Assembly: GCF_016802725.1 (NCBI RefSeq)
Contig: NC_052671.1
Location: 6,449,001 to 6,513,000 of the forward strand
Source of the DNA: Solenopsis invicta
Lineage: Eukaryota > Arthropoda > Insecta > Hymenoptera > Formicidae
DNA: 64,000 nt
Direction: 5' to 3'
Part shown: positions 24,291 to 35,370 of the stretch, piece by piece
How the letters are laid out: each line of letters opens with the position of its first letter
How positions within the stretch are numbered: the stretch's first letter is position 1
Notes under the pieces: model-generated
Database searches by the model: none
Seen by the model: only the letters and a program-made list of their open reading frames with translations
What the model was told of the DNA's origin: nothing
Translations under genes and position numbers: made by a program

Positions 24291-25100
24291 AAGTTCAGTT
24301 TATTTACATAACGAATTTGGCAAACAAGAGTAATTACATTAATAAATAATTAAATATCTGTATAAATCACATATCAATCTATAATTAATAGATGTCTCTT
24401 CAATGATCAAATCGTAGAGTTATATCTGATCATATCGTAGAGTTATATTTACTTATTGTAGATATACAGAGAATATTATTATTTTCAATTAACAATGAAA
24501 TAAAAATATATGTGAAATAAAAAAATACGAAATATTTAATTATTTTTTTAACTTTATTAATTATGCTCACGAATAATTGTTACATTTACAAACTATACAT
24601 CTTACTTATAAAGTATAATGAAAACAATATTTTTAATAGAGATGTCTTAAATATATATAAATACAATTATGAAACTAATTGTCCCACGATATGAAAGTTT
24701 ACTTTATGCTACAAGTTAAACAAATATTACATTTTTTGTAGGGAAAATGCGATTATCAATGTATTTCAAAAATATGCACTTGATTATTCAATTTCGTGAT
24801 TGTATGTAAGATTATGTTGTTCATTTAATTAATATTGTTTCATCACAATTTTGCTATTTTTTTTACACACATTTTCAGACTTAAATAAAAACAGACAAAG
24901 ACAAAAATAAAATAAACTCCTAAGATTTTATATTTGGATAATTAGTTTTGTGACAATGTATGTAATGTAATATACCAATCAAGAATTAAGAGACTAATAT
25001 TTTGATATTATTTATAGTAATTAAGTATTTTTGATACGACTTGATATTACTTTTGATATAATGAACTATTTAATTATTTTTCTTTATTTATGCATTTTGA
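24291..25100. other. AT-rich island
   Basis: About 800 bp of strongly AT-rich DNA, no gene and no clear terminal repeats. It contains the 23-bp tandem duplication at 24404-24449. Confidence 0.65.
24404..24449. repeat. 23-bp tandem duplication
   Basis: Units 24404-24426 and 24427-24449 share tgatca(a/t)atcgtagagttatat(c/t) and differ at two positions. Confidence 0.9.
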
Positions 25101-26460
25101 ATATAAACGTGCGATTCGTATAATTTATGAATTCGTACGTATTTTCAAGACGAAACGATCGTTTGACGATTGAATTACGCGAAACGAGCGCTTCGTTTCC
25201 TTCATTTTCTCGATTGATCATTTTCTTCGATCGATGAATATCGAAACGACGAACAGGAACTTCTCGTGGAGGGATGCCCCGAGGAAGGGGTAGTCCAACC
25301 AACTAGCTAGTTACAGGAAGAGAGCTCCGTCTCGAATAGAAGGAATAGGTAAGGCCACGTACGTGGAAGTCGAGTCAAGGCGGGTCGAGTAAGCACGAAC
25401 GAGCGAAAGACAGCGTTGTAATCACATTACCGCGATTTTTTCGCGGCGACCGGCTATTAATTCCGCGGATGTACATGTATGCGCGCCGCGCCGAAGAAGA
25501 GAAGGCAGAAAAGAGGAAGAGGAGGAGGAGGAGGAGGAGAAGAAGAAGAAGAAGAAGAAGAAGAAGAACGTAGAATAAGAAGCGAAGAAACAGGGAGAAG
25601 GAAGAAAAGGGAAAGAAAGGCGTAAAAGAGACGAGAGAGAGAGAGAGAACGGAGGGCGAAGAGTTAGTGAGAAGAACGAAGAGGAAGAGGAGAGGAGAGG
25701 AGAAGGAGGAGGACGAAGACGAAGACCTGCCGGGTATAGGCCTGGGACCCCACCTAAGCATCTGCGAGCGCGGCCCCTAAGCATCGGTGTGCGGGTGTGG
25801 CGAATACGTGCCGGGGTCGACGGGTCGGACCTCGATGGACCCCTGAACCTCTTGGAACCTAGATCTTCGTGCCCGTGAACGCACGCAGCGCCGTACACGG
25901 ACGCACACGGACGCGCGCGTGTTCCTCACGTCTACGTACAGCAGCTGTATAGATGTGTGCGTACGTGCGTGTATGTATCCGCGTGCGAGCTCGCGAGAGG
26001 TACGGGCCGTGCAACGAGCGGACGGGCCGAGCACACGCACGCCCGAGCGGGTGGAGGATGAGCGCGAATAGGCATAGGCGTGGGAGAGTTCATTCAGCGG
26101 AGATACTATCGCCGATTTTATTTCTAGGCGGATATATCCCGTGCCCGTTAACCGACACGGAGGGTGGGTGGTGGATTGGGGGACAGCGGGGAACGGCCAA
26201 ACGGAACGCTCGTAAAGGATGCGCGCGCGAGCGCGATGCATCGCGGCATCAGCGCGCCGTATTGGCCGCAGGATTTAAATTAGAGAGATAATTTTCTATT
26301 AGTTGCGCGTGATAAACGCGCCGTTGTTGTTTCTTTCGACGGCGTGATACCGCGCCGACTTTCTCGCCACTTTTTACAGCCGTACCGAATGCCCGAGGGT
26401 CGCTACGTTAATCCGTGGGCGAAGGATTAAATCCTTACTCGTAGTGGTCTGTACGGTGGA
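25101..26460. other. CpG-rich block with long polypurine tract
   Basis: No gene recognised. The centre is the polypurine tract 25507-25713. From about 25750 to 26240 the DNA is CpG-rich with alternating cgcacgcg-type words. Minus-strand open frames up to 158 codons run through the purine tract as poly-Ser/Phe/Leu and are artefacts of the repeat. Confidence 0.65.
25507..25713 (+). repeat. Polypurine tract with (GGA)n and (GAA)n
   Basis: Purines are uninterrupted over 62 nt at 25507-25568, made of GGA triplets and then GAA/AGA triplets. Purine-rich DNA with few pyrimidines continues, including a short GA run near 25634-25648, to a second pure block at 25679-25713. Such tracts can form triplex (H-DNA) structure. 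Confidence 0.85.
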
Positions 26461-27480
26461 CAATTAGACACCTGTTGTATACAATCACCTATAATTCAGT
26501 ACGATTACGTGTACCTTGTTAACAGTAAATTTTCTGCAAAACGCAAACAAGGTTTTAATATTTATTAGATCTCATTGAAAGTATCTCCTTAAACGTATAT
26601 TTTTGGAAGATTTTGAAAAAAATTCTGAAAAATCTAAAAATAATAAAAATCGTATACAATAAAGTAAAACATGCAGTGTTACGAAGTCTGTTTTTTAGTA
26701 ACTGAATTTTTATATATTATCATGCTACAATGTTGTATTTTACAGAACAGCATTTGTATTAATTGACAAAAAACGTTTTACATTGAAGTGAAAGTGCTTC
26801 TAGGAATTTTAATGAATCTTATTTGTAAGTATTTTGTACAGATGACTCATATAAAAGGAAAAGAAAAGGAAAATGTAATATTACTATATCTATTACATGA
26901 ATTTTTCCTCATTTTGTTAGATGTTCATTTTAGCTCGCAAAAAGCTTGATTTTTGCAAAATTCGAAACTGTTGTATATTATAAAAATTATGTCATCTGAT
27001 AGAAGACACTTTCTTGTTAGTATTACACCTACATAAAACGACAGTATTACTGCAATGCATTACAATCTACGTAAAATAATTTTCTCTTTGTAGGGAATGC
27101 TTAGTGGTTATTTTTCGTGTTACATAAACGTGAAATAATAAAGGATAGAGTATACCAAAATACAAGTGTTCAGCACTTGTAGTCTTTGTTCAGTTTGATT
27201 GTCCCACTCACGAATGATCGTATATGAATATCCCATCCCTTTTAATGTATGGCAAAAATGCAAGAGTTTCTAAAAGTGTTTTTCAAATATAATAAGAAAA
27301 ATATTTTGTTTTGACATTTTTTTAAAATAATGAATAATGTAAGGTTTTTATTGACATAGTTATCTTAAACATAGTAAATAATACTTGATAAATTAAGTTT
27401 TGCATAGGTGTGGCGTGTGTACTGGAGGTATCTTCCTAATTTTTCACTGTTATGGAAAACCACCCAAGTATAGACTTTCT
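26461..27480. other. AT-rich island
   Basis: About 1 kb of AT-rich DNA with no gene and no clear terminal inverted repeat. A small 7-bp-stem hairpin (acaagtg/cacttgt with a 5-nt loop) lies at about 27162-27180. Confidence 0.6.
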
Positions 27481-28499
27481 CTTCTTCGTAGTGAAAAAAA
27501 TTGCGACTCGGGTAATAATTCGCCGTAGGGGTAAACAATCATGGTGATATTTAACATTGAAAGAAACTCTTGCCATTTGTGCGAAAATGTGGTCTTTCAC
27601 GTTACGCAATTGACACGCAATAGAATCGCGTTTCGTAAAGCCCTGATTCACGTTGCTCACGGGATCGATTATCGGGTGCGTCGATAATCGATAATACGTA
27701 ACCGTAGCACCGTTGCATCGTGGAAGCAAAATAGCTCGCGGCGGCACCGTCATCGTCATCATCGTCGTCGTCGTCGACGTCGTAGAGAATAGTGAAAGAT
27801 GGATAGACACGAGGGAGAGAAAGACAAGAAATGGTGAAACGCGAGCCGGCATTGCGTTCGCCGCGCATTCAATCCGCACGATTCCACCTAAATTATGCGT
27901 AGATACGCGAGAACGCGGCGGTGGCGGATCATCTATTGTCCGCGCGAGTCTCACGAAGCCGCCGCGCTTTTCGCGGCTGGACGAAACATTCGCCGCCGCG
28001 CGCGGTGGTTTCTCGCGCGACCGGCGCCCTTACGTCTCGGACTCTTAATAGTATTGGAATTGCTAGTTAGACGCATAATCGAGTTACGACTTTTACCGCG
28101 AATGATGAAGGTGGATGGTCCATGGGGGCCGCGGCGTTCGCATCCCGATCATGCGAGCGCTCGCCGACTAATGAAAACGAAAACCCCCTGCGAGATGCCC
28201 CCCTCGAAACGGTCCCTTCCGGGGGAAGATACGACTCCATCGCTTCCTCCCGTTCTCCTCTCTATCGCCGCCGCGTCGTTTCCTCACGGACGGCTACTGT
28301 GAGAAGCTATTCGTTCTCCCCTGCAATTTTCCGCCTGCCACTTTCGCGCAGCGCAGCGGCACTCCGCCCGCGATACGCGTTAATCGATTAATCGAGCCAC
28401 GCTAATTCACGTCTTACTGCTAAAAACAAATATTTCCTCAGCGAAAAATTAATTGCAAGGGAAGAGATTAAGCATCGTTAGTCTCGAATTATTTCAAAG
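27481..28499. other. CpG-rich block
   Basis: No gene recognised. It holds the RTC triplet repeat 27748-27783 and CpG-rich DNA from about 27840 to 28420. Open frames up to 172 codons on the minus strand (27436-27954) include a poly-Asp/Thr stretch made by the repeat and no known domain. Confidence 0.6.
27748..27783. repeat. (RTC)n triplet repeat
   Basis: About 12 triplets, mainly gtc with three atc and one gac. It reads as poly-Asp or poly-Val in overlapping frames. Confidence 0.9.
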
Positions 28500-28728
28500 T
28501 GAAGAGAACGGTTATGTTGAAGTAAAAACTAAATAAACTTTAGCTAAATACAGATTTAAAAATAATTATGTAAGACTCTCAAATTAATTGCTAGACTGTA
28601 AAAATTTTTTACAGTAGTATTGCTCGAGCGTCTTACAATCATTTTGTTAGTCCAATAAAAAATTATTATTAAATCTGTATTCATGTAGCCAAATCTTTAG
28701 ATTCTCAGTGAAACTGTTTTTTTTTCTT
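28500..28728 (+). mobile_element. MITE family A, copy 3
   Basis: The left arm at 28539-28565 (tttagctaaatacagattt core) is complementary to 28653-28700 (aaatctgtattcatgtagccaaatct). The centre (attgctagactgtaaaaatttttt...ttgctcgagcg) corresponds to the centre of the 14475 copy. No coding capacity. It is directly followed by copy 4 with almost no spacer, suggesting tandem insertion or one insertion next to another. Confidence 0.75.
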
Positions 28729-28972
28729 GAAATTAGGATTTAAAAAATTAGAAATTCAAATTTTTATGAATAAAGTAGTCTATAATAATTCTGTTGGTCC
28801 TCAAAATAAATATATAGGACACTCAAATTGGTTGTTAAAATGTTTGCAGCCTTGCTCGTCGTGCTTAAGCGTTCTACATAATCATTTTAATCCATCAAAG
28901 CTATTTTCAAATCTGCATTTAGTTAAATTTTTTGTACTATAATGCTTGAGCAAAACCATTGTTTCGGTGAAG
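28729..28972 (+). mobile_element. MITE family A, copy 4
   Basis: The same design as the 14475 copy: left arm around 28785-28815 (taataattctgttggtcc, caaaataaatatatag) and right arm around 28874-28915 (ctacataatcatttt, tattttcaaatctgcattt). The centre attggttgttaaaatgtttgcag matches the centre of the other copies. The right end ttgagcaaaaccatt (28946-28960) recurs at 7418-7432. It starts where copy 3 stops. Confidence 0.7.
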
Positions 28973-29302
28973 GAATAGAAGAGCAACGCAATGTACATTA
29001 CATCATCCTTTCTCAATTGTTATCTAACTTTATATACACATATACTGAACGCATTGTCGAAAGAGGGATTCAACGTTCGTACTTAAAAATGCACCCGTCA
29101 ACCACGATACCGATTCGTTAGAATATAAGCATGTAAGCGATCTTTAACCTCCGCAGGAATCATGGCACGTCCGCGAAGCGACATGACGGCGAAGGAATCG
29201 CGCGACTCTTTGTGGCGGCACCTCGGAACGCGTCCGTTCTTCTCGCGCGCCACTCCATCCAGGAAAAAAAAAAAGACCGACGAACGACACCGATCGTAGT
29301 CG

Positions 29303-29348
29303 AGCATTGGACAATGCTGCATTGGACAATGCTTCATTAGAGCATTGT
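29303..29348. repeat. Alternating complementary octamers
   Basis: In order: agcattgg, acaatgct, gcattgg, acaatgct, a 7-nt spacer, then agcattgt. Each neighbour is the near or exact reverse complement of the previous one, so several alternative hairpins are possible. The exact pair is acaatgct (29326-29333) with agcattgt (29341-29348). Confidence 0.8.
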
Positions 29349-29497
29349 CGGTGCACAATATCACACAATTAGCCCGCTCGGCCGTTCCGAGCTTTTAAAA
29401 GGTCTCGCGCGGCGATCTTACCATCGGGCATCACTACTACGATCAGACGATCGGGCATCGATCGGCGCGATCCCTTCGATCGGTCGGTTACGTGGCG

Positions 29498-29534
29498 GCA
29501 TTATGTGCCGGGCATAATGCTCTTCTTTATGCCC
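29498..29534. other. Two mutually exclusive hairpins
   Basis: gcattatg (29498-29505) pairs perfectly with cataatgc (29513-29520). gggcata (29510-29516) pairs perfectly with tatgccc (29528-29534). Both stems use 29513-29516, so only one can form at a time. Confidence 0.6.
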
Positions 29535-30373
29535 GTACCTCTTACCGCTAAAACGTCCGTGGCGTCTCTCGTGCGTTAGCTCGCGCGAGGCTATAGTTAC
29601 GTTTTAAATCTAAGGGGTATCGTAATGTAAAATCATATCAATGTTTTCTCAGTCCGCTCCAATTGTTTCCGATCGATGCATCAAAGGATATAAAGCGGGG
29701 AGTCAATTTTAAAATCAATTTTACCAATTTTAATATCAAAAGTTTACATTTGATTTAATTCAACGTTACGTCCAACCAAATGAATCGCGTACGATACTTG
29801 TATCTAATATCTGAAAGGATTGAAGTTATATATAATTTTACGCGATTGGATACTCGGGGAAACTTTCAATTTGCATTTCAAGCAGATTGTTTCATCGTGC
29901 ACGCGTCATGCAAAATTAGGAATAACGTCAATTCGTCACGATGATTGGAGAACACTCCGCGTGGAGTTTCTTGCTTCCTCATCAGCAACTTCCACACAAA
30001 GTCGGTGAACGCGCGCGGTGCAATTTTTACGGCGCGGAGTCGTGTGAACGGGCCGATTTCGATCTCGAACCGAACGAAGTCGCGATCCTTCGTCCGCAAC
30101 GTTCAGCGTATATATATATACGAGACGAAGCAAACTTTTGATATCACGAGAAATCCTCGTGGAATCGTCCCGTTAGCGAGCGACGCGCCTTAGATGAATC
30201 TACGCGCCGCGCCGCGCCGGCGACCGATAGCCAATCGTGTAATAACTCTCGCGTAATTAGGGAACGGCACGAAGCGTGCATTAATCACCATCGAATTGAT
30301 TTGTTACCACGTTAAAAGGTGACTTTCGCGGGAGAAAGGTGGATGGCCCGTGCGGCGCGAACGAGAGGCGCCA

Positions 30374-30399
30374 GGGAGGGAGGAAAGGGGGAGGGAGGG
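30374..30399 (+). other. Canonical G-quadruplex motif (five G runs)
   Basis: G runs at 30374-30376, 30378-30380, 30387-30391, 30393-30395 and 30397-30399 with loops of 1, 6, 1 and 1 nt, followed by a GA run to about 30411. Confidence 0.8.
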
Positions 30400-32839
30400 A
30401 GAGAGAGAGAGGGTCCTCTCTTGGATCTGCGCGAGGATGAAAGCTCGCGGGCGCAACAAACGGCGCGCGCGGAGAAACGGAATTACAAAATTAGTAAGAG
30501 AATTGTATCTCCACCTTCGATGTAATAAACCAATTCTCTTTCCTCGCTGTGCCTCACCCCATCTACTTATTCACCTCTCATTCCGGGAAGACCGTCCAAA
30601 CGGGTTGCAACCAACCCTTCCCTAATTGGACCGCATTCCACGTGGAGAGCGTCCCTCGCTATACGTATGCGTGTATGCTTTACCGGAATTTTCATTAGCG
30701 CGGCACTCCGTCGTGACGGAAGGTCCTCGATACGTGGTGTACCTATGCCGGCAACACCGATACACGCCGTGGCCGTGACCGTAAGTTATGCTCGGGGAAG
30801 AAGAAGAAGAATCCGAGTGAATTACTATCGCGGCGAGAGGGTTGCAGCGGGAGAGTTCCGCGATGACTGCTTCCCACTGTCTTTGATGAGCGTTGGCGAA
30901 TATATGGCAGCGAGAGTATTACGAGCCTTTGATCCTCGTGCGGGATGCATTAGCACGCGCGCGGATAGCCAGATAATTTATAGAAGTCTACATGGGAAAC
31001 CGGCTAATCATTTCCATAATAAACCTCCAATTATGCCGGTACTTTCGTAATCGTGGCGCAAACTTATCTATGAATCCGCTTATTATCGGCGTAGTATATG
31101 TAAATAATAAAAAGTCGTATCTCGTGTCTCGCGAGACCGTTTCGCTTCCTGTTCCGCGATTCGCAACGTCGTTCATTCGCGTATATACCCGTACCTTACT
31201 CTGTGGTGGAAGCGATCGACACGGTAAGAGGAAGACGTCAACGGGGTCGACGCGGGTGTACGCGCGATGATGATCCAACGAGATCAGAAGCGCGGTTGAG
31301 TACCTCGAAGCTATTAACGCGAACCGTGATTCATGATGGTGGAGTCATCGCGTAGAGGAGAGGTCGCGGCGGCCGGATCCGCCGTACTCTCAAAAGCTTT
31401 TAAACGATCATGGGGAAAGAGGAGACGCGGTGAACCTGTCCGTCACGTGGCCGGAGATGAGCAGCACCCACTTCTTCGGGGCACGCCGCGGACCCCGGTG
31501 GGAGGTGAGAGGTTAGACAAACACGGGGCCTTATCTGATGGCCCGTCAGCGGCGCTCTCCGGCCCTTCCACGGCCCACTCTGCTCTACCCCCGCAACGCG
31601 CTGCTGCGGAGAGGTAGACAAAAAAGCGGTGCCTTCGAGAGCGACGCTCCCGGCGCCGCGCGCTGCGCCGTATCCCTTTCGTTTTGATAGATTCAATTTC
31701 GTGTTGATGTCTTTCGCCCACTCGGCTCAGCGCGGCGCGGCGCGGCGCCTGCCGAAAATCCCCCACATCCCTTTCACGGAGATGAATTACTTCGGCGCCG
31801 GAATTGCCGGGTAAGAGCGTGTGATATAGCCGTCGTACAAAATTCGTGAATGTTATCCCGGTAAACACTGAATACAAAATTGATAAGATTGATAAAAAAG
31901 GGACGCGACGTAATTTTATTCAGCTTCCAGCGCAATTCTTGTTACGAGGCGACACGCATAATATGTCGTTAATAGTATTATAAATTCTCAAGATTGATGA
32001 AATACGTTCGATAAATATCAGCGAATACCTGTAAAAGATAACAGTTATGCGTGTAGTCTTAATATCGCCAGGATCGACTTGAAATTTATAGTGTTTACGT
32101 CTCTCTTTGACCCTTATGCACACTTACATTATCGGGAGTAAATAATTTGTTCATACGACGTCGACGCGCGCGCGCTGCATCGGGCATAATTTCCAGTAAA
32201 TATATGCACTACGGGAGAGATATGAAGAAGAGAGCCCCGCACAAAGTTATGTAAGGTCAAAGAGTAAAAACGATATCTCATCCGTTTTAATAGAGTTGGT
32301 CTCTCGCATGCGTTTTAAGAGGCGCGCGAGGATCGGAGATCTGGACCGCTCAAAGAGGAATTTGTGGCTCGTGAGAGAGCACGTCTTGCCTCGCGCGATA
32401 AAGGGCGCGCGCCTTCTTTCGACAGGTATATCTACCTGCCAGCAGCACGCCTTCTCGCGCGGGCGCAGCCGCTGCCGCTCCGTCCATCAATATCCTTGCC
32501 CCAACATGAGATTACTTTGCATGGATAAACGCGTGATACCTTGTAATATGTAAAAGCTACGTATAAATTACGAAAAATAATTCGATGCAAAAAAATTAAT
32601 TTTCGTCGTTACAGCGTTCCTTCCGATTAAAATTGATACATTGCGAATTGAGGAGCGAGTTATACGACGCACGTGCGAGCGTACTCAAATAATTCGTTCT
32701 CGGCCTTGTAAAGGTCAAGATTAAAGATTCGAGATATACGTAATTCTTTTGATAATGTTTCGTTTGATCGAACATCGTTTAATCCTCACCCTCCGCTCTT
32801 CTCTTTTAAAACTTATATCTCGAAGTTCTTAAAAATTTA

Positions 32840-33046
32840 CGGGGTGTCCCGAAATTCTCTGATTCAAAATACTATAGCAAGAAATTTCTCGAAAAATTAA
32901 GTAAGGAGCTAAATGTTACAAATTTAAATAAATTGCAAGTCTTTAAAAGAAGGTATCCCATAATAGGGCGACTTTGCTCTCTATATTTAACTTTTCCAGA
33001 ACTCTCTCGCTAAGAAATTTTAATTTGCAGATTTCGGGATACCCTG
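32840..33046. mobile_element. TA-flanked TIR element (207 bp)
   Basis: The left end CGGGGTGTCCCGAAAT and the complement of the right end CAGGGTATCCCGAAAT match at 14 of 16 positions. Both are bordered by TA (32838-32839 and 33047-33048), the target duplication typical of Tc1/mariner-type insertion. The interior is AT-rich and non-coding, so this would be a MITE. The CAGGGT(A/G)TCCC ends are of a kind common in insects; the family name is not assigned. Confidence 0.7.
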
Positions 33047-33785
33047 TACAATATCAGGAATGATGCATTGCGAATGTTGCCATGTATATTTTTAAAGCAT
33101 CAGTATTTATTTCCTTCCTCAACGAGGAATAATGGCGAGTGTTCCTAAGATGTCGTTCGGTCCCGTAGGGAAAGACTTTTACCGTAAATCGTCACAGTAT
33201 CGTAATTGAGACGACTCTATCGGGGGTCTTCTACCACACGGCACCAAGAGGTATCTCTCATCCACCTTCCCTGCTACGCCGGTGACTTACTAACGCAGAG
33301 ACGTTACCGCCCGTACACGAGAACGGCCTTCGGGAATGCATTAACAAATTAATCTCGCTTGCTATCTCGTTCTCTCTCCCTCTCTCTCTCTTTCTCTTTT
33401 TCTTTCGCCTTACCTCCGTCTTCTCGTATTCAGTCGCAATACAAGCAGTCCCGGCAGTCACCGGTCAGAAATTCCGGGAAGCCGTATCCACCGCTACGTC
33501 GCGCTCGACCAAATTTACGCGCACCGCATAAATACGCGATGTGATCATCGCGGGGCTGATTCAGGGGGTGTGTGTGTGTTGGCATTCCCGCCTTAAGACA
33601 AGCGACCGTGCCGATTTAGGATCCAATCGGCCGAGTTTATGCGAGCTTCGCAGCTGGGTGCACGGCCGGTCTTATTTCACGGTAACGTTATTACGTGAGC
33701 GAGGGGCCCTCGCTACGCGATCCATACGCGCGTGTACGTACGGGCTCGTGTGTTACGACGCGCATCCTACGTTTCGCGGGGCTCA

Positions 33786-34197
33786 CAGGGTGTCTCGCGG
33801 GAAACGTGGGAGAATACTCATCGGCGGAACACTTGCCTCGACGTCGGAACAAATCGAAATATCCTTTTACAATCGTGACTTTTGGTTCCCGCGTTGTCAC
33901 TCTATATTCGATCATTTTCAAGCAAAAGAGAATATTCTTTATCCAACTTGAAATTTATGTTTATTTATGTTTATTGCATTATTTAACTTCATGCAAAATG
34001 TCATGCTTGATCATTCTTGCTGTCACATTTATGTAATACACGCGATATCAAGGAGAGTGGTGTATTTCTCTTATTTCTTCACTACGAAATTTTTGTCAAA
34101 TTTCTCAAAGTTCTGAGATCATTCGAAAACACTCGCTGAAAGATCAACGGTACGGAATAATGCCGCAATTTAATCGAATTCGCGTCGGGACACCCCG
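33786..34197. mobile_element. Probable TIR element with related ends
   Basis: The left end CAGGGTGTCTCGCGG (33786) faces the complement of the right end CGGGGTGTCCCGACG (ends 34197, followed by TA). The right end is identical over TACGGGGTGTCCCGA to the left end of the element at 32838, in inverted orientation. The left flank is CA, not TA, so the left boundary is weaker. The element has no recognised gene. Confidence 0.45.
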
Positions 34198-35051
34198 TAG
34201 ACTCTCTGCGATAGTGTTGGCAGCGTCCTCGCTCGAAGATAGGCTTGTTCGGTAATTAGGTGGTCGGAAAGAGGCTGCGGGGGGTCCGTTTCAGCCTCGA
34301 GGCGGGATCGCGTGGGCGTGCGCTACGTGAGCTTAAAATGTTGCCGGTGAAATTGACGGCGACTCTCTAATTAAGCATGCGACCGAATTATTCTACAGAT
34401 CCCCGATAATTTTCTCACCACTTGCGATTCTTTATTATCATTCCCTGCTATCGCGTATAAATAAAATTTACACTGCACATAACCCGTGTATCTTCATACA
34501 GATATTATGAGCAGTGTATTCGTTTCGAGATTTATGATAATTTTACAGCGTGCAATTTAAAGGCAAACGTTCGTCTAACTTAGGCTCGGCGCTAACTTGG
34601 ATTCAGATCTCGCTTACTCGGAATTAATACTTAATCACTCAAGTATCTCCACCATTAAATGATAAGCGTAAGAGAAAATCTCTTGAGAAAATTCCGATTA
34701 CGGTGCGTAATGCAGAAAGTAGGCTAGTATCATCGCGCGTAACTTTCCTTTGTGCCTACGATCAGTAGCGCGACGAAGAAAGGACGATCGCGGCTTCTTG
34801 CGATGTATCATAGGACGGAAACGAGAATAGACTCCCTATTCGCAATCGCATCGCGGTAGGAGAGAAGGCGTCCCTCCGCGGCGCCCACGCGCATCGCCGC
34901 GCGTCCCTCGTATGAAGACATAAATCAAGCGCTTTCGTGGACGATGCTCGCAATTACACACGCGTAAGCGTAACGTAATATATAATGACGCACGCACGGC
35001 GGTATGTACCGGGGCTCGTTATAATATACGCCTGCTTCGTTTCTGAACGGA

Positions 35052-35084
<33 letters not shown>

Positions 35085-35370
35085 TCCTCTTCCATCTTCT
35101 CGCACGCGAGAAAATCGATGCTAGTGTGGGAGTCGTGCCAATTTGCTCGGTATTTGGACCGCCCTTTTACATAACGAGATGCCCTTTCACCCCGCCGTCG
35201 AGACGAACGATCGAGTTCACTCCTGTAGCCGCCGTCTTTCGACGGCCTTTCGATATCTCGCGGCATGTGATCGGTGATAGATCGCCACACTCGCGGTTTT
35301 ACGCGCGAGAAAAGAGTGTGAAAGAAAGAACTGCGTATCGCTTTTCTAAATTTGTTTTCTCTTACCCGGA
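34198..35370. other. Mixed to CpG-rich block
   Basis: No gene recognised. 34380-34700 is AT-richer and 34740-35340 CpG-rich with a CT microsatellite at 35058-35084. Overlapping open frames of 121 and 131 codons on opposite strands share the same DNA and show no domain. Confidence 0.55.
35058..35084. repeat. (TC)13 microsatellite
   Basis: About 27 bp of uninterrupted TC. Confidence 0.95.

Larger units (their letters stand above)
28973..32837. other. Mostly CpG-rich gene-free block
   Basis: No gene recognised. It holds the structured patches 29303-29348 and 29498-29534, a G-quadruplex motif at 30374-30399, a short GCCGC repeat at about 30205-30220 and AT-richer DNA at 29640-29900, 31840-32160 and 32540-32837. 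Open frames up to 144 codons overlap on both strands and lack a known domain. Confidence 0.6.

Noticed and set aside
25375..25898. Minus-strand open frames with poly-Leu, poly-Phe and poly-Ser
   Set aside because: Direct products of the polypurine triplet tract, present in two frames at once.
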